From assembly GCF_007754155.1 (NCBI RefSeq), contig NZ_CP037423.1:1302001-1366000 (forward strand): 64,000 nt of DNA, written 5' to 3'. The notes under the pieces are model-generated. The model was given only the letters and a program-made list of their open reading frames with translations, was not told the DNA's origin and made no database searches. Of the stretch, positions 1 to 10,300 are shown piece after piece (the stretch's first letter is position 1; every line of letters starts with the position of its first letter). A program made the position numbers and the translations under genes. The stretch comes from Stieleria neptunia. Its GTDB lineage: Bacteria; Planctomycetota; Planctomycetia; Pirellulales; Pirellulaceae.

Positions 1-65
1 GCTTCGGGAGGTCGTGCCGCTTTTTAGTTGTTGACAACAATGGGTTTTCGCCGCTCTCCCAGAGG

Positions 66-257
66 GCATGGGTGTCTACACAACTTAAGTCACCCTCCCT
101 GGCAGGGAGGGTCGAGCGCAGCGAGGGGAGGGTCTGTTCGCACCATCGAATGATTTCGAGCCACAACGAACCCTCCCCGGCCGCTCGTACCTCGCGTCCG
201 ACCCTCCCTAAAAGGGAGGGTGACTTCAAATCTTGCGACTTGCGTCGGCACCAATGC
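66..257. repeat. MITE-like dispersed repeat, copy A (192 bp)
   Basis: This fills most of the gene-free stretch 1-352. It has imperfect terminal inverted repeats (gcatgggtgtctac at 66-79, gtcggcaccaatgc at 244-257) and internal palindromes such as ccctccctggcagggaggg. A second copy of almost the same length lies at 61081-61273, and a short fragment lies near 18586-18630. No transposase is encoded. Nothing else is seen in 258-352. Confidence 0.7.
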
Positions 258-352
258 CTGCCAGGAGGGTGACGCCGAAAACTGCACGATCTCGAAGCGG
301 GGCGAGTGGTGAATGTGTTGGATTTGTTTCGAATCATGGGGAAACTCATCAC

Positions 353-3064
353 TTAACGATTCTGAAAGAGGTCGCTGACGACTAACAGCCGAATCAACGT
401 TTGCAGCCCGTCCCCTTGCTTCCTTAATTCAGAGGTCAGGCGGTCGATGCTCGATCGGTCACCGAAGGTCAGTGGACGTCCGAGCGCGAAGGTGGTCATC
501 TTGTGAACGATTGCCCGTGCGAATTGGTCTTGGCGGTTGGCGAGCAGAAAACGTTTCACTCCGTCGATGCCGTCAAGCTCATGCTCGTTGTTCAGCAGGC
601 TGGATGCGTCGATGGATTTTCCTTGGCTCTCCGTCCGCCAGTTGCCGAGGGCATCAAAGTTCTCCAAAGCGATCCCCCAGGGGTCGATCTTGACGTGACA
701 CGAAAAACAGGCCGGCTGTTGGCGATGATCTTCCATCCGCTGTTTGAGGGTCAACTTCATGATCTCGGGATCGGCCACGTCGATCTCGGGAACGGCCGGT
801 GGCGGCGGCGGCGGCGGGTCATTGAGAAGACTCTCCAGCAACCAAATGCCGCGTTTGAGCGGATGCGAGTCCGTTCCATCGGAATTCATGGCCAACAACC
901 CAGCCTGCGTCAGCAACCCACCGCGATTGTCTTCCGGTTTCAGCGAGATCTTCTGAAAGTCGTTTCCCTGAACGCCGGTGATCCCGTAGTGCTCGGCGAG
1001 TCGCCCATTGACCACCGCGTAATCGCAGTGAAGGAAATCCATCACGCTGTAGTCGTTCTGCAGCATTTCCTCAAACAGCGCGATCGGCTCTTGTTGCATC
1101 GACTGCTTCAAGGTGTCGTCGAACTGCGGATACGTCTCCCTGTCGATGGTCACGAACTCGAGTGGCGCCATGTTCAACCATTGCCTCACGAAGTGCTTCG
1201 AAAAACGCTCGTGCCGCGGGTCGGCAAGCATCCGCTGCGCCTGACGGACTAGCTCGTCCGAATGCCCCAGTTTCCCTTTGGCGGCGAGGTCGAGCAGTTC
1301 GTCATCTGGCACGCTGCACCAAAGGAACATGGCAAGACGCGTGGCCAGTTCGAATTCGTCCAGCCCGCGTTGAGCTTCCGGCCGCGACCGATCCGAATGA
1401 ACCAGATACAGGAATCGGGGAGACGACAACACCGCCGCCAGTGTCTCGACCACGGCCTGTTCGAAGTTTTCGCAAATCGGGCGAATCTGGGCAAACAGCT
1501 CCAGCTGCGAATCGACTTCCGCTGCGGTGACGTTGCGTCGCCAGGCCCGACGCATGAAACGCGTCATGATTTCCCTCGCATACGCCTGTTCGTCATCGGA
1601 GTTCTCGCTGTCGATGAAAATCGCCGAATGCGAGACGGGCGGCCAGGGATCGTAGACCGGGGCCATCACTTCGACGTAATCGAATTGAATGTCCGCGGAC
1701 TGTCCCTTCGAAGTGTTGTACAGTCGAATGTACTCGGACGGATTGGTCCCCACGGTCGTGCCCAGTTCCACAGTCTTGCGGACCGGATTGCGGGGATGGA
1801 TTTCGCTTAGCGGAATCTCCCATTGATAGAACACCGGTTGTTCGGGCGACGCGTCAATGACCAGGTCACGGTTGCTGATTCGAAACGTGGCCTTTTGGTC
1901 TTTGTCGCCTTGCCAACCGAATTCCAAAGCGAGACGTGGAGCAGGGTCTTGTTCGGTAGAAACTCGCGAAGCACGGACACGAACTCGCAGGGTTCCTTTG
2001 TCGGGCAATCGGTTTCCAAGTTCGACCACGATCCGTTGGCTTGCCGGGAGCACGGCAACGACCTCGGATGGCTCAGGTACTTCAGGGGCCGCCGATGTGG
2101 GTGCCCACGCATTGACCGCTCCGACGTACGACCATGTGGCGGGCACCGTCTGGCCGGTTTTTGTGTTCTTGTAGTGAGCCGGTCTGCCACGCCTGCCACC
2201 CCTTCCGCGTCGACCACCTCTCTGCCTGTTATTTTGAGCGGCGGGTGCCTGTGTGGCTTGGGGCGGGTTCTCGGATGATTCGTTTGACGTTTCGAGCTCG
2301 GCAAACTGACTTGCCGATGCGGCCTGAGCCGAAACGCCCCAGTGCAACACCTCGGGACGCTCGCCACTGACGGTGGCTCGATACAGTGCGTTGCGATTCA
2401 GTTGCAGATATTCGGCATACTGCCCGCCCGTCATCTGCAGCATGTCGGAGCTGTTCTTGAAACCATCGGGCGAGATCGGGTCGGGCGGCAGGTCTTTGGC
2501 GAAGTCCAGATCAAGCCCGAGCAAATCTTGCAGCGCGTAGTTGTATTCGTAACGCGTCATCCGACGAAACGAGGAACGCCCCTGTTCGGCACGCCGCACT
2601 CGTGACGCGGTCTGGATCTCAGCGGAGAGCCACTCGATGATCTTTTTGCGATCTTCGCCAGTCAGTTCCGGTCCGTCTTCAGGAGGCATCTCACCGTTGC
2701 CCACGGCCGAGGAGACCTCCAGCCACCAACTCACGTCATCGCCGTGCAGAAGATCGGGGTCCAGCGTGTCGACGCGAATGTCGCCTTCGGCCGTCGCCGA
2801 TCCGTGGCACTCGTAGCAAGCCTTCTTCAATATCGGCTCGATCTCGGCGCGAAACGCCTGCAAGTTTGCTTTCGGGGTCTGATCAGCACCGACTTGCGGA
2901 ATCGGTGTTCGATAACTGGATCGAAGTGCCCCCGCCGCCTTGATTTCTTCGAGCGTCGGTTCATCCGGCGCCGTCGGTTCCTGGGCCGTCGCAGCGCGAT
3001 GCGGTGGCGTGCCGGCCACAAGGCTACCGAACAGGATCGCGATGGTGACTAGATGGAAGTTCAT
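353..3064 (-). CDS. DUF1587/DUF1595/DUF1592/DUF1588/DUF1585 planctomycete cytochrome-like protein
   Basis: About 903 aa. The start was placed at ATG 3064 because it puts a Sec signal (MNFHLVTIAILFGSLVAG) at the N terminus; the frame stays open upstream to 3127. An N-terminal CYECH motif near the start of the mature protein looks like a c-type haem site. The middle and C-terminal parts match the planctomycete domain series, with a second CFSCH motif in the DUF1588 region (ACFSCHVKIDPWG). A linker after the first third is rich in Arg/Gly (RQRGGRRGRGGRRGR). Such proteins are predicted to be exported and are usually paired with DUF1552 proteins; no DUF1552 gene is inside the window. It lies downstream of, and on the same strand as, the FecR/LamG and sigma-factor genes, probably as one unit. 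The substrate is unknown. Confidence 0.85.
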   Translation of the reverse strand: MNFHLVTIAILFGSLVAGTPPHRAATAQEPTAPDEPTLEEIKAAGALRSSYRTPIPQVGADQTPKANLQAFRAEIEPILKKACYECHGSATAEGDIRVDTLDPDLLHGDDVSWWLEVSSAVGNGEMPPEDGPELTGEDRKKIIEWLSAEIQTASRVRRAEQGRSSFRRMTRYEYNYALQDLLGLDLDFAKDLPPDPISPDGFKNSSDMLQMTGGQYAEYLQLNRNALYRATVSGERPEVLHWGVSAQAASASQFAELETSNESSENPPQATQAPAAQNNRQRGGRRGRGGRRGRPAHYKNTKTGQTVPATWSYVGAVNAWAPTSAAPEVPEPSEVVAVLPASQRIVVELGNRLPDKGTLRVRVRASRVSTEQDPAPRLALEFGWQGDKDQKATFRISNRDLVIDASPEQPVFYQWEIPLSEIHPRNPVRKTVELGTTVGTNPSEYIRLYNTSKGQSADIQFDYVEVMAPVYDPWPPVSHSAIFIDSENSDDEQAYAREIMTRFMRRAWRRNVTAAEVDSQLELFAQIRPICENFEQAVVETLAAVLSSPRFLYLVHSDRSRPEAQRGLDEFELATRLAMFLWCSVPDDELLDLAAKGKLGHSDELVRQAQRMLADPRHERFSKHFVRQWLNMAPLEFVTIDRETYPQFDDTLKQSMQQEPIALFEEMLQNDYSVMDFLHCDYAVVNGRLAEHYGITGVQGNDFQKISLKPEDNRGGLLTQAGLLAMNSDGTDSHPLKRGIWLLESLLNDPPPPPPPAVPEIDVADPEIMKLTLKQRMEDHRQQPACFSCHVKIDPWGIALENFDALGNWRTESQGKSIDASSLLNNEHELDGIDGVKRFLLANRQDQFARAIVHKMTTFALGRPLTFGDRSSIDRLTSELRKQGDGLQTLIRLLVVSDLFQNR

Positions 3065-3173
3065 CGAATTGGATTCTCTCGGGTCGTTTCGGTTGTCAGT
3101 CAGCCTGTCTTCGTGTGCGGCGTGCAAACGGTTTGCGGCCTGTCGACGAGACGGTGTCGTTTTCGATGGGGCG

Positions 3174-4907
3174 TCATGGTCGGCCGACCTCGTAAATGCG
3201 ATGCACTTCGTGATCGTCCAATGCCTGGCCGAAAACGATCAGTTCATCCATGCATCCGTTCAGGTTGCGAATGCTCGACCTGCGGTTCCGGTTGGTCGGA
3301 ACACTCCAATTGCCGATCGTCGCATCGCCGATTGTCAGTAAAGCGAAAGCGGGGCCTTTCAGCGGCTCACGCGTGGTTCGTTCCCCGTTGACGTAGTGTG
3401 TCACGTGCCCTTGACCGGAGTCGTAGACGGTCGCCAAATGCACCCACTGTCCCAGTCGAAACAGGCTGAAGATTGAATCCGATCGATAGCCGTGCAAGAC
3501 GCGATTGGAATGTCGCATGCCGAGGATCAGCGTTCCATCCTGAAGAATCTGCCAATGCGGACTGTCTCGGCGGAAACCATCGGTTAGCAACAGCGAGTTG
3601 TATTGGCGGTCGAGCCCGTCCACCCGCAGCCAAGTCGAATAGGTCAACGATTCGAATTCGCCTGGAATGGAGATCCGCACGCGATCGCCGGGCCGTTTGA
3701 ATTGCAACGATGTTTTGCCCGGCCATCGTCCCTGCGACCATTCACACCCGACGATGGCACCCGTCAGGGAAGAGCCGTTGGGCCCATACCCGATCAGCAG
3801 TCGATCGTCGTCGGCGCTTCTGTCGAACGGAAAATACGCGACAATTCGCGGATCGTCCTGCAGCGTGTCGCGGAACGCTTGCCAGTCCCGAAGTTGACCC
3901 TGTCTGTGCACGTCCGCCATCTGACTGAGCCGCGTCGGTGTGACGAAGTCGGCATCTTGGGCTTCGATGGGTTTCGAAGTTCCGTCACGATCGATCGTCA
4001 GCGCGTCTCCCGCATTGAGTTCCCGGCGCGTTGTCTGGTTGCGGTTCGATTCCAAATCGTAGAGTTCGACCTTGCCGTCAAACACATGGATTTCGGCCAC
4101 ACCATCGCGTGAGACATTCAGTCCGAATTCGGTTCCGACGTCGACCAGTTCAAAGGACGGGGCAAGCACGGCAAACCCGCGTGCCGGTATCGGAATATGG
4201 GCCCAAAGTCGTCCCAGCTGCAAGGTCACCCGCGATTCATCCAGGAGTTCAAGCTGCGCCGGACCTTCCACAACCACCGTGGCTCCGCCATAAAACTCCA
4301 ATTGCAGCAGCCCCGCATCCCACGCCATCGTTCCTCGTGGGATGGTTTCGCCGACTCGCCAATCCGACGTTGTTGTTTCTTGCAGGCCGGCGATCCGCGT
4401 CAGCACGGCCACGCCGCTGTCGTTGACTTCGGTGAGTTCGGCAAGGTCTCCACCGGCTATCTGAGGCCACGGTTCATCCTTGCCAGCGTCAATCGCCTGA
4501 CTGATCAGCATCGCGGCAAGCAATAGCAATGCAGCGGCCGCGGTCGCCCATCCGGCCAGTCCGCGAAACCGGCTCCAGCCCCGATCATGATGCTGCGATT
4601 GTGGCGACGGACCTTGATTGCGAAGACCGGCGGTCTCGCCTGTGACCGATGCCACGACCTGGCTGACGAAGTCCGCGGTGTCGTCGGCGGCATGTGCACG
4701 AACCTGCAGAGCCGACAGAAAACGCTGTTCGTCACGCAGTTCATCTTCGTACTGGGACAGACGATCGCTGAACAACAGGTGTTCGCGAAGCCGCTGCAGT
4801 TTGAGCGGATCCGCGGCCGCGACCTGAGCCAGCTCATCAAGCTGGTCGGACGAGATGTCGTCGTCAAGCAACCGTCCAATCAGTTCGTCGAAGCGATCGT
4901 GTGCCAT
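3174..4907 (-). CDS. FecR-domain / LamG-domain membrane protein, likely anti-sigma or co-regulator
   Basis: 577 aa. The N-terminal ~110 residues are acidic and helical (MAHDRFDELIGRLLDD...), as in planctomycete anti-sigma-like proteins. One membrane segment follows (WATAAAALLLLAAMLI, about residues 118-134). A FecR-like beta domain spans roughly residues 185-310 (GTMAWDAGLLQLEFYGG, ELVDVGTEFGLNV), and the C terminus is a concanavalin/LamG-like domain (IVAYFPFDRSADD to about residue 565). The start codon is 3 bp after the stop of the upstream sigma gene, so the two are almost certainly cotranscribed. By family analogy it holds or tunes the sigma factor in response to an extracytoplasmic signal; the LamG part could bind a glycan. 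That role is inferred. Confidence 0.85.
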   Translation of the reverse strand: MAHDRFDELIGRLLDDDISSDQLDELAQVAAADPLKLQRLREHLLFSDRLSQYEDELRDEQRFLSALQVRAHAADDTADFVSQVVASVTGETAGLRNQGPSPQSQHHDRGWSRFRGLAGWATAAAALLLLAAMLISQAIDAGKDEPWPQIAGGDLAELTEVNDSGVAVLTRIAGLQETTTSDWRVGETIPRGTMAWDAGLLQLEFYGGATVVVEGPAQLELLDESRVTLQLGRLWAHIPIPARGFAVLAPSFELVDVGTEFGLNVSRDGVAEIHVFDGKVELYDLESNRNQTTRRELNAGDALTIDRDGTSKPIEAQDADFVTPTRLSQMADVHRQGQLRDWQAFRDTLQDDPRIVAYFPFDRSADDDRLLIGYGPNGSSLTGAIVGCEWSQGRWPGKTSLQFKRPGDRVRISIPGEFESLTYSTWLRVDGLDRQYNSLLLTDGFRRDSPHWQILQDGTLILGMRHSNRVLHGYRSDSIFSLFRLGQWVHLATVYDSGQGHVTHYVNGERTTREPLKGPAFALLTIGDATIGNWSVPTNRNRRSSIRNLNGCMDELIVFGQALDDHEVHRIYEVGRP

Positions 4908-4910
4908 GGC

Positions 4911-5444
4911 CTAATCCTCCGCCATCTGAAACTCGATGCACTGCTTGAGTTGCTCCCGAATACGCATCAGTGCCTGCCGAACGGCTGCTGCGGTCATGCC
5001 CAGATGGTCGGCCAGATCCGGCGCCATCCAGCCATCGCCATAGCGACCGGCCACGATCTGACGACTCTTGGGAGCGAGTTGCTCCACACAATCCCTCAGC
5101 ACCGGCATCCGGCACTGTTCCCAGTCCGCCGCTTCCGCTGCATCATCCGGCGAGCCGACAAGGATTTCGGACAATCGTTCATGCAGAATCCGCTTCCGCC
5201 GCTGGTCTTTGCGAAGTTCGTTCCGGACAAGATTTCGCGCAATCCCTCGCAGCCACTTGCCGATGTCCCGCTGAGCGTCAAACGAATCTCTTTCTCGCCA
5301 GGCAACCAAAAACGCTTCCTGCGCCAAATCGTCGACCCAGTCAGGGGCAACGCCGAGGGTCCGCACGAACGAACGCAACTGCTGGTGTTGCTGCGCAACC
5401 AACTGCGTGAACTCCGGCGAAATCGCTCGATTTTGACGTCTCAT
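4911..5444 (-). CDS. ECF-type RNA polymerase sigma factor
   Basis: 177 aa. Sigma-70 region 2 is visible as DDLAQEAFLVAWRERDSFD, followed by the GKWLRGIARNLVRNELRK helix. Region 4 with its helix-turn-helix is visible as KSRQIVAGRYGDGWMAPDLADHLGMTAAAV (shown here in two parts: KSRQIVAGRYGDGWMA, then PDLADHLGMTAAAV). It belongs to the planctomycete ECF group that sits beside FecR/LamG proteins. First gene of a minus-strand unit with the FecR/LamG gene and the DUF1592-type gene, and divergent from the efflux operon starting at 5990. Confidence 0.92.
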   Translation of the reverse strand: MRRQNRAISPEFTQLVAQQHQQLRSFVRTLGVAPDWVDDLAQEAFLVAWRERDSFDAQRDIGKWLRGIARNLVRNELRKDQRRKRILHERLSEILVGSPDDAAEAADWEQCRMPVLRDCVEQLAPKSRQIVAGRYGDGWMAPDLADHLGMTAAAVRQALMRIREQLKQCIEFQMAED

Positions 5445-5534
5445 ACGAAAACCTTGTCACAGGCGCTCAAAGTGTGACATCAAAAATTAACAATTCCCTG
5501 CGCGCTCGAGGCGACCGCTGAGACACTTCGGTCG

Positions 5535-5644
5535 AAAAACGTGTCAGATACTAACGGCACGTCCATGCGTGTTGGTGTGCAGGCTTTAGCCACTCCCTGT
5601 CGCTGCGTCGCAGCGGACCTGAAAAAGGTGTCTGACACCTTTTT
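5535..5644. repeat. Intergenic palindromic element
   Basis: The divergent gap 5445-5989 holds an A-run/GTGTCAGA inverted repeat: aaaaacgtgtcaga at 5535-5548 pairs with tctgacacc plus a T-run at 5631-5644 with one mismatch. The right arm is itself part of a perfect palindrome (AAAAAGGTGTC-T-GACACCTTTTT, 5622-5644). It lies between divergent genes, so it is unlikely to be their terminator. Nothing else is recognised in this gap. Confidence 0.6.
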
Positions 5645-5989
5645 GGTAAACTGGGGGGGGCTGTCGGAAACGCTGTCTCCTCTGTGTTACTTACCGATGG
5701 CAGGAGCGTCCCAGGGGTTTCGGCGAGAGTAGCTGCGATCACCGCCGGCATTTTTTGGGGGGACGGCAAAGCCGGTAAAACGATCGAAACTTCTGTCGTC
5801 CTGTCGTGTTTAATCGGGTTGCCCACCAAAAACTGCGTCGAGATGCATCCCAGCAACGTGTTGTCTATTCAGCGACGTCCCACGAGAAACCACGGGGCAT
5901 CGCGTTGATTCTCGTCGGACTAAACGGATCGCGATCCGTTCGATGCGCTAGCAGTTCCCGCCAACGATGACGAAACATTAATCGACAAC

Positions 5990-7327
5990 ATGACGCTTGC
6001 CGAAAAACGACGGTTTGCCGCCCGATGGTGCTGCCTGCTGTGGTCCTGCACATTCTTGCTGAGCGGATGTGGTGGTGACACCAATGCCGATTCAAAGAGC
6101 GCACAAACGTTCAAGGACGTGCCCACACTGACGGCCGAAACGATCGTGGTTCAGCTGCAACCTTGGCCGACCGTCGTTCGCAGTCAAGGCAGTTTACATC
6201 CCGACGAACAAGTCGTGATCGGCGCGAAAATCGGCGGACGGGTGGATCAGGTGCACGTCGAAATCGGCGACTTTGTCCAACAAGGCGATTCGCTGGCGAC
6301 CTTGGACCAACAAGAAGCCCGGCTTCGTGTCACGCAGGCCGAGGCGCAATTGTTGCAAGCCCGCGCAACGGTGGGTCTGGAAGCCGATCAGAACGCGGCG
6401 GATTTGGATCCACAAAACGCCGCGCCGGTTCGTGAGGCCAAGGCGGTTTGGGACGAAGGCATCGCCGTGTTCGAGCGTGCCAAGTTGCTCAAAGATCGCA
6501 ATGCACTGTCAGCGGCGGAATTCGATCAAGCCGCTGCCGCCGAACGCGTTGCCGAAGCACAATACGTTTCGTCGCTCAACGCCGTGGCAGAACGGCTCGC
6601 CGTGATTCGTGTTCGCGAAGCGGAATTGGCGATCGCCAAGCAGCAACTCGTGGACTCCGTCGTGAAAGCTCCATTCAGCGGGTTTGTTCAGCAACGTGAC
6701 ATCGCGCCGGGAGCCTACGTCGCGACAGGCCAAGCGATCGCCGTGCTCGTTCAAACCAATCCGCTGCGATTTCGGGGTGCCGTTCCGGAACGGTTTGCTC
6801 AATCGTTGCGGCTGGGCCAAGACGTTCGTCTGACCATCCAATCGGTCTCGACGCCCGTGATGGCGACGGTCACGCGGATCAGCCCGATGCTGGACCCACG
6901 TTCGCGGACGCTGATGTTCGAAGCGGACGTGGACAACGAAGACCAACAGCTGCGAACGGGTTTATTTGCCGAAGCGGAAGTGGTGATCGACCCGGATGCA
7001 AAAGCCATCGTGTTGCCCGAGTCCGCTGTGGTGGAGTTCGCGGGCAACCAAAAGGTGTGGAAGGTCGTCGATGGAGTCGCGGCCGAACAAACCGTGACCA
7101 CGTCGGAATCTCGCGACAACCTGTGTCGTGTCGACCAGGGCGTGGACGTCGGCGACCAGCTGTTGGTGGATGGTGAGCGAGGGATGGTGGCCAAAGTGCT
7201 CGCGCCCGAGTTGACACCGAAGCTGCCGGATGCCGAGAACACATCACTGTCGTCTGATGCTTCCGAATCGGTTGAGACGTCCGAACCCCGCGCCGACGCC
7301 GCTTCCAACGTCAGGGAAGCTTCGTGA
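5990..7327 (+). CDS. RND efflux periplasmic adaptor (HlyD/MFP family) lipoprotein
   Basis: 445 aa. A lipoprotein signal ends in FLLSGC (Cys27), so the protein should be anchored on the periplasmic side of the membrane. The order is typical for membrane-fusion proteins: a beta-barrel/lipoyl start (VVRSQGSLHPDEQVVIGAKI), a biotinyl-lipoyl half (GGRVDQVHVEIGDFVQQGD), an alpha-helical hairpin (about residues 110-215, AEAQLLQARATVGLE), the second lipoyl half (VVKAPFSGFVQQRDIAPGAY) and a C-terminal beta-barrel/membrane-proximal region. The tail is low-complexity Ser/Glu. The RND permease starts 33 bp downstream, so the two form a pump operon. No outer-membrane TolC-like gene is adjacent. The substrate cannot be read from sequence. 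Confidence 0.93.
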   Translation: MTLAEKRRFAARWCCLLWSCTFLLSGCGGDTNADSKSAQTFKDVPTLTAETIVVQLQPWPTVVRSQGSLHPDEQVVIGAKIGGRVDQVHVEIGDFVQQGDSLATLDQQEARLRVTQAEAQLLQARATVGLEADQNAADLDPQNAAPVREAKAVWDEGIAVFERAKLLKDRNALSAAEFDQAAAAERVAEAQYVSSLNAVAERLAVIRVREAELAIAKQQLVDSVVKAPFSGFVQQRDIAPGAYVATGQAIAVLVQTNPLRFRGAVPERFAQSLRLGQDVRLTIQSVSTPVMATVTRISPMLDPRSRTLMFEADVDNEDQQLRTGLFAEAEVVIDPDAKAIVLPESAVVEFAGNQKVWKVVDGVAAEQTVTTSESRDNLCRVDQGVDVGDQLLVDGERGMVAKVLAPELTPKLPDAENTSLSSDASESVETSEPRADAASNVREAS

Positions 7328-7360
7328 AACGCCCCCATTTTTTCGTCAAGGGAGCCGGCG

Positions 7361-10300
7361 ATGTATTGGTTGGCTGAAGTTTGTGTGAAACGCCCGGTCT
7401 TTGCGCTGATGCTGATCACGGCATTGGTGGTCGCCGGCATGGTGGCGTTTCCGTCGTTGGGAGTCGACCGTTTTCCCAACATGGACATGCCGCAGATTTT
7501 CGTGAACACGGAATATGTGGGCGCGGCGGCCGAAGAAATCGAATCCGAGGTCAGTAGCGTGATCGAAGATGCCGTGGCGACAGTCGCCGGCATCGAAGAA
7601 CTGCGATCGATTTCGCGCGACGGTCGTTCGTTCGTCATCATCACGATCGAATTGGATCGCGACATCGACGCGGCGATTCAAGATGTGCGCGATGCCGTTG
7701 CCGGTGTGACCAAACGTCTGCCGGCGGGGATCGATCCGCCGATCGTGGACAAACGCGACTTGGATTCGTCACCGATCATGACCTTGGCGGTTTCGGGGCA
7801 ACGTTCGGCACGGGAGCTGTTTGTGTTGGCCGATCGTTACGTCAAAAACGTCATCGAGTCGTCTCGGGGTGTCGGAGAAGTCTTGATTGCCGGCGCCGCG
7901 GACCGCGCCATCCAAGTCAACATCGATGCAGATCGGTTGGCGGCGCATCAGCTTTCGATTTTGCAAGTCCGCGAAGCCTTGGTGCGACAGAACGCCGAAA
8001 TTCCCGGCGGACGCGTCGACAATGGTGGCCGTGAATTGACCATGCGAACACTCGGGCGGATCGATGATTCGGCCGAGTTTTCGGACTTGGTCGTGTCCAC
8101 GGTCGATGGTGTGCCCGTTCGATTAAACGATTTGGGAACCGTCACCGACAGCACCAAAGAAGTCCGCACGCTGGCTCTGTTGAACGGACAGCCCGCCGTG
8201 GTGCTGGAAATTCAACGGCAGTCCGGTGAAAACACCGTCGCGGTCATCGAAGGAATCAAAGAACGATTGTCGCGCAGTGAAGCCCTGCTGCCTGATGATG
8301 TTTCCGTCACGATCATCCAAGATCAATCGCGGTACATCGTTGAAGCACTCCATGAAATCGAACGCCACTTGATCTCCGGCAGCATTTTGGCTTGCCTGAC
8401 CGTGTTGCTCTTCATGCGGTCGTGGCGTTCGACGATCATCGCGTCGGTGGCGATTCCCGCATCGATCATCGCCAGTTTTGCGTTCATGCGTTGGTTCGGA
8501 TTCACGTTGAACAATGTCACGATGTTGGCGCTGGTGCTGATGGTCGGTGTGGTCATCGACGATGCCATCGTGGTTCTAGAAAACGTGTTTCATTGCATCG
8601 AAGAAAAAGGGATGGATCCGGTCAAAGCATCGATCGAAGGGACTCGCGAAATTGCATTGGCCGTGCTGGCGACCACGATTTCGTTGGTGATCGTTTTCCT
8701 GCCGGTGTCGTTTCTGTCCAGCGTGACCGGTCGAATGCTGTTTCAATTTGGTGTCACGGCAACGGTCGCGATTTTGATTTCGATGCTGATCAGTTTTTCA
8801 TTGACGCCGATGATGTGCAGCAAGCTGCTGCGCAAGAACAAAACGACGGGTTCCGGGGCCGCGCCGGCATCGCGGCGAGGCCTGTATGCCTTGGTCGAGC
8901 GGCTTTACCTTTGGATGCTGGCGTTGGCGCTGCGTTTCCGATGGGGGGTGCTGGCCGTCGTCGTGATTGTGATTGCATCCAATGTGCCGCTGAGCCAGTT
9001 GGTGCAGCGGGACTATGTACCGTTGAACGTCGATGAATCAGAATTCGAGGTCCGTGCCGAGGCGCGACAAGGCGCCAGCATTTTGGCGATGCGTCAAGCC
9101 ATCGGCAAAGTCCAGGCGGTGCTGGACGAAGTCGAGGGAATCGAAACGGTTTTGGCGACGGTCGGCACGCGAGGCGGTGGCGATGTGAATCAAGCCGGTT
9201 TTTTCATTCGATTGACCGATAGCCAGCAGCGTTCGTTTTCACTCACACGCCTCTGGAACGGACTTTTGGCAGGCGACCCGGGGGCCGCGTGGCGAGGTAA
9301 TTTCACACAGCGTGAGAAAATGACCGAGATCCGCGGTCGCTTGAAAACCATTCCGAACCTGCGGCTATCGGTGCGAAACCTGACATCGCTTCGGCAAGGT
9401 GCACCGGTCGATATCGACCTTGCCATCACCGGGCCCGACGCCGATCGGTTGCTTTCATTCAGCAACGAACTTCGCGAAAAAGCCAAGCAGATCCCCGGGC
9501 TGGTGGACGTGTATTCGACGTTGCAGATCGACAATCCCGAGTTGCTGGTGCGTGTCGATCGACCGCGCGCCGCAGCGATGGGCGTGGAGGTGCAAGAGAT
9601 CGCCGATACGTTGCGGGTCGCGGTCGGTGGCGACGATCGGGTCTCACGATACTTGGACCGCACGGCCGGTGACGCGTACGACGTGGAATTGCGATTGGTG
9701 GGAGTCGACCGAAAGGATGTTCCGTCGATCTCGCAGTTGTATGTACGGACCAACCCGACCAACCAGATCGAGCCGCTGGATTCGGTTTCCGGTGTGAACA
9801 CGGCGTCATCCGGATCGTCGGATGTGCCCGGCATGTCTTCGCTGACACGACTTGACAACGTCGTCACCTTTGGCTTCAGCACATCCGCGTCACGCATCGA
9901 CCGACTCAGTCGCCAACGGATGGTTTCGGTGCGTGCCAACATTGCGGACGGTTACGCGCTCGCCGACCGTATCGATGCGCTGCAACAAACGGCTGAAGAG
10001 ATCGGTATCCCGGTCGGATTTAATGTCGAAGTCCTCGGCGGCGGACGTGAGCTGGAACGAACGATTGCGGATTTCGGATGGACATTCCTGCTGTCGTTTG
10101 TGTTCATGTACATCGTGTTGGCGGCTCAATACGAAAACATGGTTTACCCCGTGATCATTTTGTTGTCGCTGCCGATTGCCGTTCCGTTCGGTTTGGTCAG
10201 TTTGTATTGGGGCGGCGAAACGCTGAATCTTTATTCCGCGTTGGGGATTTTGGTGTTGTTCGGCGTGGTGAAAAAGGCGGCGATCTTGCAAGTCGATCAC

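Noticed and set aside
503..1252. Long antisense frames opposite the DUF1592, sulfatase and PQQ genes
   Set aside because: They are shadows created by high GC at third codon positions; the opposite strand has clear domain matches.
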